The notes beneath the pieces are model-generated. The model saw only the letters and a list, made by a program, of their open reading frames with translations, was not told where the DNA came from and searched no databases. This document shows, piece by piece, positions 26,963-35,164 of a stretch of DNA of 50,224 nucleotides (position 1 is its first letter; the number at the start of each line of letters is the position of its first letter). Source of the stretch: Bryobacterales bacterium (GTDB lineage Bacteria; Acidobacteriota; Terriglobia; Bryobacterales; UBA6623); contig JAJDTX010000133.1 of assembly GCA_022826925.1 (NCBI GenBank), forward strand, positions 1 to 50,224, read 5' to 3'. A program made the position numbers and the translations under genes.

Positions 26963-27007
26963 CAGGAGCAGCGGCGTTCACGCGCGTTCGCGTACCGCAG
27001 GGCGACG

Positions 27008-27859
27008 ATGGCCACCACAGAGACAGAACTTCCTGTACTGACATCGCCCGGTGCCGCCGCAGTGGCGCCGGAGCCCGACGAGGTCGAGTACCCGGAAGGG
27101 CATTGGATCGCGCAGAGCGTGGGGCACGGGGACGCCGTGCGGCAGGCCGCGACGGCCTTGGACTACTACTTCCGGGAGCGTGCGGACGTGCTGGTGGCCA
27201 TGGAACTGGTGGTGTACTACCAGCACGGCAACAACAAGCTTCGGCTGCAGCCGGATGTGCAAGTGGTGTTCGGGGTGGAGCACTGCGGCAGTCGCGGTTC
27301 GTTCCGGATCTGGGAAGAAGGTAAAGCGCCGGACTTCGTGCTGGAGGTGGCGTCGCCGTCGACGGCGGAGAACGATGCCGAGCACAAGGCGCGGGAATAC
27401 GCCCGAATCGGCGTACGCGAGTACTGGCGGCTGGATCCTGCAGGGACCTTGATGCAGACTTCCCTAGAGGGCTACGTGGCCAGCGCGGGGCAGTACGAGC
27501 AGGTGCAGCCGGTCGAGGGCACGGGCCGGGGCGGTGCGTTGCGGAGCCGGGTGCTGGGGCTGGACCTGCGCAGCCGGAGGCAGGCCGGGGTGACGGTCCT
27601 GGTGTTCATTGACCCTCGCACGGGCGAGGAGTTCGATGGCAGGCTGGAAGAAGCCGAGCGCCGGCGGCAGATCGCTGAGCGCGAGAAGCAGATCGCGGAG
27701 CGCGAGAAGCAAGCAGCGGAGCGCGAAAAGCAGGCAGCGGAGCGCGAGACGCAGGTGGCGGAGCGCGAGAAGCAGATATTGCAGTTGCGATTGCGAGCGC
27801 TGGAGGAGCGACTCCGGGCTCTGACGGCCCAGGACCCTCCGACGGAACGCGACCCCTAG
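27008..27859 (+). CDS. Uma2-family nuclease-like protein with heptad tail
   Basis: A 283-residue protein. Residues about 15-190 are the DUF820/Uma2 restriction-endonuclease-like fold: DVLVAMELVVYYQHGNNKLRLQPDVQVVFGV, then the PD-(D/E)xK-like APDFVLEVASPSTAENDAEHKAREYARIGVREYWRLDP, with acidic residues in LQPDVQV and VLEVASPST. Residues about 220-270 are a charged helical tail of five near-identical heptads. Function of Uma2 proteins is unclear. ATG 27008 is preferred over the long upstream extension to 26630, which shows no homology. A perfect TATAAT lies 46 bp upstream. Confidence 0.88.
   Translation: MATTETELPVLTSPGAAAVAPEPDEVEYPEGHWIAQSVGHGDAVRQAATALDYYFRERADVLVAMELVVYYQHGNNKLRLQPDVQVVFGVEHCGSRGSFRIWEEGKAPDFVLEVASPSTAENDAEHKAREYARIGVREYWRLDPAGTLMQTSLEGYVASAGQYEQVQPVEGTGRGGALRSRVLGLDLRSRRQAGVTVLVFIDPRTGEEFDGRLEEAERRRQIAEREKQIAEREKQAAEREKQAAERETQVAEREKQILQLRLRALEERLRALTAQDPPTERDP
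27674..27778 (+). repeat. five 21-bp tandem repeats in the Uma2 tail
   Basis: Five consecutive 21-bp units, each encoding A-E-R-E-K/T-Q-x, make a heptad-repeat coiled coil at the C-terminus of the Uma2 protein. Units differ by a few bases, so expansion is not very recent. Further degenerate units flank it (RRQIAEREKQ). Confidence 0.8.
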
Positions 27860-27985
27860 GGCCAAGGCACCATCCCGGAAAACCGTCCGCCTAGCGCGGG
27901 GATGAGGGTCCGCGCCTCAATTTGCCTCGGCTCGTACCCCTAACCTCCCATTTGGACCCTCAACCCGCAAGTGTCGTGATCATGG

Positions 27986-28000
27986 CGTTGATGATCAACG
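27986..28000. promoter_or_regulatory. CGTTGAT-G-ATCAACG palindrome
   Basis: A perfect 7-1-7 palindrome in the 353-bp gap 27860-28212, 213 bp before the exported PLP enzyme. A TATGAT at 28182-28187 may be its -10 box and CAGGGGG near 28195-28201 its ribosome site. I see no gene in the gap. Confidence 0.25.
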
Positions 28001-28212
28001 TCGGTTTCCGATGACTCCATGTCTTCCCTGGCTGGTCTGAGGCGTGCTTCGCTAGCCCGAGATGTCGTTTCTAGAAGTGAGCCGACTATCTTGATCGTCT
28101 TACGCGGCCTTGTCGCTTCATCGCATACTTGCAGAACTGGCGAGTGCGCGGTCGCGCTAGTGCCATGGTCGCGCGTCAGACTATGATCAATATTCAGGGG
28201 GCAAATCCGCCA

Positions 28213-29448
28213 ATGAGACCGTCCCGCCGAGATTGGCTCCGCACGGGCATGCACGCTCTCGCAGCCCCGATGATCATGACTTCCAACGCTCGCGCCTACT
28301 CCGTTGACGAGATCGAGGAGCGCTTGGCGCGCGGCTCGGAAATCGAGGGCGTGACCAAGCAAGATCTGCCCACGCCGTCGTTGTTGCTCGACTTGGACGC
28401 GTTCGAGGCGAACCTTGGGCGCATGAGCGAGCATGCCAAGGCCGCTGGCGTCGACCTGCGTCCCCACGCCAAGACCCACAAGTGCTCCGAGATTGCCCGG
28501 CGTCAGGTCGGTCGGGGGGCGCTGGGGGTTTGCGTCGCGACAATCCGCGAGGCCGAGGCCATGGCGGCTGCCGGGATCGGCGGCCTGCTGTTGACTTCTG
28601 AGGCTGTCGGTCCGAATAAGATTCACCGATTGGTGCGCCTGGCGCGGCAGCAGCCCGACACGATGGCCGTGATCGATCATCCGGACAATGCTGCAGAACT
28701 GGACGAGGCGGCCGGCGCGGCCAAGATCCGGCTCAACGCGCTGGTCGATATCGACCCGCTCGGCCGGCGGACCGGCATTCCGCCCGGACCGGGGGCCGTG
28801 CAGCTTGCCGAGACCATCGATCGATTGGCAAATCTGCGCCTGAGAGGGGTTCACGGCTACTGCGGCGCGTCTTCCCACGTGAAGGGATTCCAGGCGCGAA
28901 AGGAGCATTCGGAGCGCTACATGGGCCCGGTGCTCGACAGCTTCGCAGCCATGCGGCGCAAGGGGCTGCCCGCCGAGATCATGTCGGGCGCCAGCACCGG
29001 CACGTACAACATTGATTCCTCCCTCGAGGGCATGACCGAACTGCAAGTCGGCTCCTATGCGCTGATGGACGTCGACTATCGGATCATCGGCGGCAGCGGC
29101 GGCGAGGTCTACGATGACTTCCACAACGCGCTGCATGTCTTGGCCACGGTAGTCAGCAAGAATCATGACGACATCGCCACGGTTGATGCGGGCCTGAAGG
29201 CGTTCGCGACCGACCGCGACTTTGGCCCGGAGGTCGCCCGCCCGGCCGGGCTGACCTATGCGTTTCGCGGCGACGAGCACGGTGCGCTAACGCTGGCCGA
29301 TGCCGAGCGAGAGATTGTCCTGGGGGACAAGATCGAGTTGGTCGTGCCCCACTGCGACCCGAACGTCAACCTCTATGACCGCATGTACTGCGTGCGGGGC
29401 GACTCCGTGCGGGAAGTCTGGAAGATTGACGCCAGAGGCCATATCTGA
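28213..29448 (+). CDS. D-threonine aldolase-like (DSD1 family) PLP enzyme, Tat leader
   Basis: A 411-residue fold-type III PLP enzyme, alanine-racemase N-domain plus the C-terminal D-serine dehydratase-like domain. The PLP lysine is K87 in RPHAKTHK. Family elements include PTPSLLLDLDAFEANL, GASTGTYNID and VVPHCDPNVNLYD, whose His/Cys supply the divalent metal site of this family. It probably acts as a D-3-hydroxyamino acid aldolase or D-serine dehydratase; substrate unknown. A leader with RR and a hydrophobic run (RPSRRDWLRTGMHALAAPM) suggests export by Tat. ATG 28213 is preferred over 28183. It ends 5 bp before bshC, so both may be cotranscribed. Confidence 0.85.
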   Translation: MRPSRRDWLRTGMHALAAPMIMTSNARAYSVDEIEERLARGSEIEGVTKQDLPTPSLLLDLDAFEANLGRMSEHAKAAGVDLRPHAKTHKCSEIARRQVGRGALGVCVATIREAEAMAAAGIGGLLLTSEAVGPNKIHRLVRLARQQPDTMAVIDHPDNAAELDEAAGAAKIRLNALVDIDPLGRRTGIPPGPGAVQLAETIDRLANLRLRGVHGYCGASSHVKGFQARKEHSERYMGPVLDSFAAMRRKGLPAEIMSGASTGTYNIDSSLEGMTELQVGSYALMDVDYRIIGGSGGEVYDDFHNALHVLATVVSKNHDDIATVDAGLKAFATDRDFGPEVARPAGLTYAFRGDEHGALTLADAEREIVLGDKIELVVPHCDPNVNLYDRMYCVRGDSVREVWKIDARGHI

Positions 29449-29453
29449 GCGAG

Positions 29454-31055
29454 ATGCGCAGCGTTTCCCTCCCGCAAGCTGAGCTGCCGGGCATCCGGCC
29501 GTTGTTCGCGGACTTGCTCTCCAGCTTTTCCCGCGTCGGCCAGTTCTACCCCCACCCGCCTTCGCTGGCTGCCGCCCAGGCCGCCGCGAGTACGGCCCGT
29601 CTGGAGCCGGGCCACCGCAAGGCATTGGCGGACGCGCTCGCCAGCCAGAACGGGGATGGCGACAGCGAGGCGCAATCCAGCTTGGATCGACTGGCTCAGC
29701 CCGGCACGGTGGTCGTGGCCACGGGCCAGCAAGTCGGCTTGCTGGGCGGTCCGGCGTTTACGGTCTATAAAGCGCTCACGGCGGTACGTTGCGCCGAAGA
29801 GCTGACGCGCCGCGGCACTCCCGCCACGCCGGTTTTCTGGCTTGCGACCGAAGACCACGACCTCGCGGAAGTCAACCATGCGTGGGCGCATTCGCTCGCA
29901 GACGGTCCGCAGAGAATCGAGGCGCGCAGTGCCGGGTCGCCTGGCACCGCCGTCGGTTCGGTCAAGATCACCGACCCTCGCCTGAGCGAGTTCGAGGCCT
30001 GCTGCGAGGGCTTGCCATACGCGGCCGAGGCGGTCGCGCTGGCCCGGGACGCCTATGGCGACGGTGCCGGATTCGGGAAGGGGTTTCAAAGACTCTACGG
30101 CAAATTGCTGGAGCGCACTGGAATCCTGTTTCTCTCTCCGATGGAGGCGGGCATTCGCCAACTGGCCGTTCCGGTGTTGCGCAACGCGATCAAGCGTGCG
30201 CCAGAGCTGGCCGATGCGCTGGTCCGCAGGGGTGGCGGGCTGAAGTCCGCCGGCTACCACGAGCAGGTCTACGTCCAAGAATCGACATCGCTGCTGATGC
30301 TCTTTGAAGGAGTCGAGCGCATCTCCCTAAGGCGCAAGAACAGCTCGTTCTTGTCCGAGTCCCGGGCTTACAGCGCCGACGATCTTGTGGATCGGCTGGA
30401 GGGTTCGCCTCTCAAGGTCTCGCCGAGCGCGCTGCTGCGACCCGTGATGCAGGACTTCTTGCTCCCCACCGCGGCGCTGGTCGCGGGGCCGTCCGAAGCG
30501 GCGTATCTGGCCCAATCGGCAGTGCTGTACGACAGACTGCTGCAACGTATGCCGGTCGTGTTGCCTAGGGCTTCGTTCACAGTGCTGGACGAGGCGACAC
30601 GGAAGCTCTTGGAGAAATATGGCTTGACCGTGGCCCAGTGTCTTGCCCCGAGGCAGGAATTCGAGAGCTTGATCGCGAATTCGCTCGTGCCCCCGCCACT
30701 GCATGACAGGCTCGCGGCGAGCCGAGCTGCGATCGGGGGCCGGCTCCAAGACATGGAGTCAGCTCTCCAAGAATTCGACCCTACGCTTGGGGCGAGCTTC
30801 GGGCGATCGCGAAAGAAGATCGAGTACCAGTTGGAGCGGGCCAGCGGCAAGGTGGCGCGAGAAGCCTTGCGACGGGCCTCGACGGCGCGGCGGCACGCCG
30901 CAAGGCTGGCCGACTGGATCTACCCGAACGAGAATTTGCAGGAGCGCGTCCATTGCGTGCTCTCGCTGGTCGCAAAGTTCGGACCTCGCTTCGTCGACGA
31001 TATCCGAGCCGAGGTCGAACCCGGAACTGCAGACCACAAGGTGCTGTTCCTGTAG
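29454..31055 (+). CDS. bshC: bacillithiol biosynthesis cysteine-adding enzyme BshC
   Basis: A 533-residue protein, the usual BshC length (about 540), which adds cysteine to glucosamine-malate to make bacillithiol. The conserved N-terminal block is VVATGQQVGLLGGPAFTVYKALTAVRCAEEL with FWLATEDHDLAEVNHAW. The C-terminal half is helical (coiled coil near FGRSRKKIEYQLERASGKVA) and ends NLQERVHCVLSLVAKFG. Its presence supports an Acidobacteriota assignment, since bacillithiol occurs in Firmicutes, Bacteroidota, Deinococcus and Acidobacteriota. ATG 29454 lies 5 bp after the preceding stop. No bshA or bshB is in this window. It converges with the DapA-like gene 15 bp away. Confidence 0.92.
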   Translation: MRSVSLPQAELPGIRPLFADLLSSFSRVGQFYPHPPSLAAAQAAASTARLEPGHRKALADALASQNGDGDSEAQSSLDRLAQPGTVVVATGQQVGLLGGPAFTVYKALTAVRCAEELTRRGTPATPVFWLATEDHDLAEVNHAWAHSLADGPQRIEARSAGSPGTAVGSVKITDPRLSEFEACCEGLPYAAEAVALARDAYGDGAGFGKGFQRLYGKLLERTGILFLSPMEAGIRQLAVPVLRNAIKRAPELADALVRRGGGLKSAGYHEQVYVQESTSLLMLFEGVERISLRRKNSSFLSESRAYSADDLVDRLEGSPLKVSPSALLRPVMQDFLLPTAALVAGPSEAAYLAQSAVLYDRLLQRMPVVLPRASFTVLDEATRKLLEKYGLTVAQCLAPRQEFESLIANSLVPPPLHDRLAASRAAIGGRLQDMESALQEFDPTLGASFGRSRKKIEYQLERASGKVAREALRRASTARRHAARLADWIYPNENLQERVHCVLSLVAKFGPRFVDDIRAEVEPGTADHKVLFL

Positions 31056-31070
31056 TCTCCGCTGTTCCGC

Positions 31071-31946
31071 TTAGCTGGCTAGCTCGTGCAGCGCCCCCGA
31101 TACCGCTGCCGTGGTAGCTGGCGACGCGGCCAGCAAGGGCAGCCGCGGGATACCGCCGTAGCAGCTGCGCAGGTCCAAGGCGCATTTGAGAGCCGCTACG
31201 CCGTGCGTGTGCACCAGCCGGTCGAGTTCGAGTGCCCGCGCGACCAGGTCGGCGGCCGCCTCGCGCTCGCGCGTGCGGATTGCTTCCTCGATCGACAGGA
31301 CGTGGAACGGCACTGCGGCGGCAATCGCAAGCACCGCTGCGCGGGCGCCGTTGGAGAGGCCCTGCACGGTTGTTCCCAGATCGCGCACGAGGATAGAAAA
31401 GTCCGGGCCGCACATCGTCGCGGCGGTCTCGATCTCCTCCCCGCTGCCGCCTTCTACCAGCGCTCCGACAATCGCTGGGTGAGTTGCTAGCGAAGCCAAC
31501 CGCTGCGCCGCCGCGCCGGCGGCGCAGTCCAGCCTTGCCTCGACCACTATGGGCAGGCTTGACTTGTCAGCGACGGAGCGAAAGAACAATTCCGCAGCGT
31601 CGGCTTGCGGTGCCATCGCGCTCAGATCCGGTGCATCCAGCACGGCACATGCGCAACCCGCTGCCGCGGCTGCCGCGACGGCCTCGCGGGCTTGGGTGAC
31701 GCCGTAGCCGGAGATGGCGGCCAGCACCTGCACGTCGGCACCGGCAAGGCTGGCGACTCGTTGCCAGATCTCCGCCCGTTCTGAGGCCGAGAGCAGCGGC
31801 CCTTCTCCCCAGCGGTCGCAGACCAGGAAACCCGACAGCTCGGTTCGGCGGAGCTGTGCGAGGTTGTGCTCGACCTTGGACCAGTAGATGTTCCCTCGAT
31901 GGTCGAACGGAGTGACTAGCGGGGCGTAGATGCCGCGGAACCGCAT
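31071..31946 (-). CDS. DapA-family protein lacking the catalytic Lys and Tyr
   Basis: A 291-residue protein with the DapA barrel layout (YAPLVTPFDHRGNIYWSKVEHNLAQL, residues 7-32; LLSASERAEIW). The active site is not conserved. The Schiff-base lysine position of the family (IxGIKxSSG) reads IVGALVEGGSG, with Leu163 in its place, and the tyrosine block (YNxP) reads LPIVVEARLD. The GTTGE element is DRWGEGP. It therefore cannot use the standard mechanism and may be a regulatory or binding protein, or an enzyme with a new mechanism. The frame is intact, so it is not simply a pseudogene. The DapA-family gene at 25690 keeps all these residues. Confidence 0.8.
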   Translation of the reverse strand: MRFRGIYAPLVTPFDHRGNIYWSKVEHNLAQLRRTELSGFLVCDRWGEGPLLSASERAEIWQRVASLAGADVQVLAAISGYGVTQAREAVAAAAAAGCACAVLDAPDLSAMAPQADAAELFFRSVADKSSLPIVVEARLDCAAGAAAQRLASLATHPAIVGALVEGGSGEEIETAATMCGPDFSILVRDLGTTVQGLSNGARAAVLAIAAAVPFHVLSIEEAIRTREREAAADLVARALELDRLVHTHGVAALKCALDLRSCYGGIPRLPLLAASPATTAAVSGALHELAS

Positions 31947-32106
31947 GCGCGCAAGGAACCTATTCTAGCGCCGGGCAATCAAGAGCCTGTTCGGATGCGC
32001 GGCTCGCTGCCCGCGCGGCCACCCCGGCCTGTTGGCAGATTTCGTCAATTTCGCTCGCTGGCAGCCTGCCGCGGCACAAAAAAGGCGAGGCGTGTGCTAG
32101 CCTTCA

Positions 32107-32126
32107 TGCAGCAAGTGCCTGCTGCA
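32107..32126 (+). other. stem-loop in the 5' leader of the TPR gene
   Basis: TGCAGCA-AGTGCC-TGCTGCA forms a perfect 7-bp stem, 11 bp upstream of the GGAGG ribosome site (32137-32141) of the TPR gene. It may affect mRNA stability or translation, or end upstream transcription. Confidence 0.4.
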
Positions 32127-32148
32127 GGCTGAGTGAGGAGGCGGCGCC

Positions 32149-33426
32149 ATGCGCATTCCCAGATTGATTCCAGTGATAACCTTGGCCCTCGCTACCGCTA
32201 TGGCGCTGTCCGGGCAGGCGCAGCGCGGCGGCAACACGGGCGGCGGCAACGCAGGCAGCAGCGGCAACACGGCTGGTGGCCGCGGCAATACCGGGCAGAC
32301 GCAGAATCAGGGCGGCTTGAACAACAACACCCGGCAGAACGACCCGTTCGGCGGGCAGCAGAACGATCCGTTCGGCGCTCAACAGAGACCCTTGTATCTG
32401 AACGGGCGAGTCGTGACCAGCGACGGGTTGCCTCCTAGTGAGCCGGTGGTCGTGCAGCGGGTCTGCACTGGCAACACTTTCCCCGAGGGCTATACCGACA
32501 GCAAGGGGAGATTCAGCTTCCGGGTGGGCGGCGATGCGACCTTGCTGACCAGGGATGCCAGCGTCTCAGGCGCAGGGATATCCCAGGGTTCGATGATGAG
32601 CGGCGGTGCCTACACCGCCGTCGGTATGCGCCAGATTGGCATGGGCCGCTTCGATCTCAGCGCGTGCACGTTGCGGGCAGAATTGTCCGGCTATCGCTCC
32701 GATGACTTGCAACTCGGAATGTATAGCGTTATGGAGAACAACGATGTCGGCACGATCGTGCTGCATCGGATCGAGGGCTTGCTCGGCGACGTGGTCAGTG
32801 CAATGACCCTGAAGGCGCCGAAGGCCGCGCAGAAAGCCTACCAGAGCGGCCTGCGCGAGATGCGCAAGAAAAAGCCGAACTACAAAAAGGCGATAACGCA
32901 GTACACCAAGGCGGTTGGGGAATATCCCGAATTCGCGGCCGCATGGGCGGCAATGGGTGACGCCAAGGTTGCCTCAGATGATGCTGCCGGCGCGATGGAA
33001 GCGTATTCCAAGGCCGTCGAAGCCGATCCCAAGTACCTCAGGCCGTACGAGCCGCTGATCAAGATGGCGGTGGACCAGAGCGATTGGCCGGGTTTGGAGA
33101 CATGGGGCAGTGCGTATCTCGAGCTGAATCCGAACGCCGGCAACGTTCGCTTCCTCACGGCGGTGGCCGCCCTCAACTCTGGCAAGCCTGAGAAGGCCGA
33201 GGAAATGGTGCTGGCCATGCAAGCCAGCGAAGACTCCAAGAAGTTTCCCCAGAGCTACCAGATCATGGGAATGATCCTCGAGCAACGCGCAGAGTTCGAG
33301 AAGGCGGCGGGCCAGTACCGCTCGTTTATCGGCGCCACGAACGAGCCGGAGTCGCAAAACGTGCAAAGCGTGAAGCGCAAGCTGCACGAGTGGCAGATGC
33401 TCGGCGTGATCCAATCTTCCGAATAG
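32149..33426 (+). CDS. secreted carboxypeptidase-regulatory-like and TPR protein
   Basis: A 425-residue exported protein. The signal peptide ends near ALSGQAQ. Residues 25-75 form a low-complexity Gly/Asn/Gln-rich linker (GGNTGGGNAGSSGN, QNDPFGGQQNDPFG). Residues about 82-205 look like a carboxypeptidase-regulatory/Cna-B-type beta sandwich (LNGRVVTSDGLPPSEPVVVQR, GYTDSKGRFSFRVGG). Residues about 225-400 are TPR helices (YKKAITQYTKAVGEYPEFAAAWAAMGDAKV). Such proteins are common outer-envelope scaffold proteins in Acidobacteria; a ligand is unknown. Ribosome site GAGGAGG at 32135-32141. A hairpin terminator candidate follows the stop. Confidence 0.82.
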   Translation: MRIPRLIPVITLALATAMALSGQAQRGGNTGGGNAGSSGNTAGGRGNTGQTQNQGGLNNNTRQNDPFGGQQNDPFGAQQRPLYLNGRVVTSDGLPPSEPVVVQRVCTGNTFPEGYTDSKGRFSFRVGGDATLLTRDASVSGAGISQGSMMSGGAYTAVGMRQIGMGRFDLSACTLRAELSGYRSDDLQLGMYSVMENNDVGTIVLHRIEGLLGDVVSAMTLKAPKAAQKAYQSGLREMRKKKPNYKKAITQYTKAVGEYPEFAAAWAAMGDAKVASDDAAGAMEAYSKAVEADPKYLRPYEPLIKMAVDQSDWPGLETWGSAYLELNPNAGNVRFLTAVAALNSGKPEKAEEMVLAMQASEDSKKFPQSYQIMGMILEQRAEFEKAAGQYRSFIGATNEPESQNVQSVKRKLHEWQMLGVIQSSE

Positions 33427-33437
33427 CAGCGCGTGCG

Positions 33438-33453
33438 GCCGCGATGCCGCGGC
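33438..33453. terminator. hairpin between convergent TPR and amidohydrolase genes
   Basis: GCCGCG-ATGC-CGCGGC is a perfect GC-rich 6-bp stem, located 12 bp after the TPR stop and 20 bp from the amidohydrolase stop on the other strand. No T-run, so bidirectional termination is inference. Confidence 0.35.
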
Positions 33454-33472
33454 GCCGGCCTGTTCGGGTCCC

Positions 33473-35014
33473 TCAGGCGTCGGCGCGCACCCACCCGTGC
33501 GCGGCGTTGTCTGGTTCCAGCTTGCGGGCTTGGTAGCTGGCCTTCATCGTGCTGAGCGCGTCGGCGCGGATCGCCTGCTTGGCCAGTGTCGGGTCAACGC
33601 CGTAGATCTTGGCGGCATTGAGGCCGAAGATCTTTGCCTTGTCCTGCTTGGTGAGCTTGGCGTAGCCGAACTTGTCGCAGATCTCGTCGCTGATCTGGAA
33701 CCGCTTGAACGCTTCGATGCACCACTGCGGCGAGCCCCACCAGATGCAGTCGGTGCCCCACAGCACCTTGTCGGCCCCGTAGTGCTTGATGTTCTTGCCC
33801 ATCAGGTGCATGCACATCACCGGATGGGAGACTGCCAGCGTGGCGAAGGCGCTGCCGATCTCGCAGTAGACGTTGTCCAGGCCCGGATTGCGCCGCTTGA
33901 TGTCCATCAGGATCTCGTGCCAGGCGAAGTCTCCCGTGCTCGGGTCGAAGAAGCCCGGTTCCGAGAACGCCGGCTCGGTCGGGCCGTGCTTGAGCGCCGA
34001 GTGGTAGATGACGAAGGTGAAGTCCGGGTTCTGCAGCGCCGCCCGCTCGACGTCCTTGGGATTGGCCAGATGGCCGAAGCGGCGCGATTGGGACGCGAAG
34101 CCCTTGTGCACGCTCACGGTCGTCTGGCCGAGCTCCCGCGCCACCTCGTAGAAGTAGGCCGTGGCGTCGTCGTCGAGCTGGAAGCCGCGGCCGGTCCGCG
34201 CCGGGTCGAAATGGCAGTACAGCTTCCAAGACGCGCTGCCGTACTCTTGCACCTCGCGGGTCATCTGCTCCTTGAGGGCAACGCGATCCTGACGGTTCGT
34301 GGCGGGATCCCAATAGTGGTTCGGAGCGCAGTTGCTCTGCGACAGCGCGCGCTGGCCGTCGGCGAGCTGGTTGATGTCCTCGCGGCGCTGGGCCATCAGC
34401 CAGCTTGGCAAGATGCCTCCGCCGCGCACTAGCATCGGATCGACGGGATTCCCGCTGGCTGCGTTCTCCAGCAGCGCCGCGCGTTCCTCGGCAGGGCTCT
34501 TCTCGCGGCCGGGCACGCCGGAGATGACCAGCATGTCGGTCTCAGAGTCCAGGAACATCTCCTTGAAGAAGGTGTTGAAACTGTAGGCCTCGGCATCGCC
34601 GGAGAGATCGAAGCCCATGCTGCGCATGAACTCGGACTGGCGGAAGTTCAGCGCGAAACCGTTGGTGAAGTGCGCCTGCACGTCGAAGACGAAGTACTCG
34701 CCGCGCGGCCACTTGTCCGCATGCGCCGCCAGTTCGAACATCTCCTCGGCGTCGACGTCCCAATAGCGCTGGCCGAAGGCCTCGTTGGCCGCCCAGAACG
34801 CGGTCGCCAGGCCCAGCGGGCTGCGCAGGAACGCACGCCGCTCCATGCCGGTGCGCTTGGCGTTGGCAGTCGCCAGTTCGCCCAGGCGGTGCTCCCAGTG
34901 CGCCTGGGCCCGGTTCTGCGGCCGGGGCCAGATCTCCTCGTTGGAGACCACTTGGGTCGGGATCGGGGAATCCACGCCCTTGGCGCGGTCACGCTGCCAC
35001 TTCGGCACCCACAT
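33473..35014 (-). CDS. amidohydrolase-family protein with internal Tat-like motif
   Basis: A 513-residue protein of the amidohydrolase-related (PF04909) metal-dependent TIM-barrel family. Visible elements are [16 protein letters not shown] at about residues 109-125 (metal-site strand; QAH instead of HxH), [21 protein letters not shown] and [18 protein letters not shown], the conserved C-terminal Asp strand. An [23 protein letters not shown] segment at about residues 59-81 looks like a Tat signal, but a 56-residue basic and proline-rich N-terminal part precedes it. I recall that the N-terminal [12 protein letters not shown] block occurs in relatives, so I kept the first ATG. If the Tat motif is real, the start would be M57 (position 34846). 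Confidence 0.78.
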   Translation of the reverse strand: MWVPKWQRDRAKGVDSPIPTQVVSNEEIWPRPQNRAQAHWEHRLGELATANAKRTGMERRAFLRSPLGLATAFWAANEAFGQRYWDVDAEEMFELAAHADKWPRGEYFVFDVQAHFTNGFALNFRQSEFMRSMGFDLSGDAEAYSFNTFFKEMFLDSETDMLVISGVPGREKSPAEERAALLENAASGNPVDPMLVRGGGILPSWLMAQRREDINQLADGQRALSQSNCAPNHYWDPATNRQDRVALKEQMTREVQEYGSASWKLYCHFDPARTGRGFQLDDDATAYFYEVARELGQTTVSVHKGFASQSRRFGHLANPKDVERAALQNPDFTFVIYHSALKHGPTEPAFSEPGFFDPSTGDFAWHEILMDIKRRNPGLDNVYCEIGSAFATLAVSHPVMCMHLMGKNIKHYGADKVLWGTDCIWWGSPQWCIEAFKRFQISDEICDKFGYAKLTKQDKAKIFGLNAAKIYGVDPTLAKQAIRADALSTMKASYQARKLEPDNAAHGWVRADA

Positions 35015-35126
35015 GAGTCGAAGAACTGTTCGTCACCCTCCGCGCTGCCCGCGGATGGAGCTGCGCGCGCCGGGAAATCCCGGCTCCGGTGCAAGTATCA
35101 TGGTATCTGCGGTTGGGCTTCGTTAA

Positions 35127-35141
35127 CGTCAGCAACTGACG
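35127..35141. promoter_or_regulatory. CGTCAG-CAA-CTGACG inverted repeat upstream of fabH
   Basis: A perfect 6-3-6 inverted repeat 24 bp upstream of fabH, between divergent fabH and amidohydrolase genes. It could be an operator or a leader hairpin. Confidence 0.3.
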
Positions 35142-35164
35142 GCATATCCGCCCGACACTTCCCT

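Noticed and set aside
26630..27007. In-frame upstream extension of the Uma2 gene
   Set aside because: No homology, Arg-rich shadow composition; a TATAAT box lies inside it, so translation from 26630 is unlikely.
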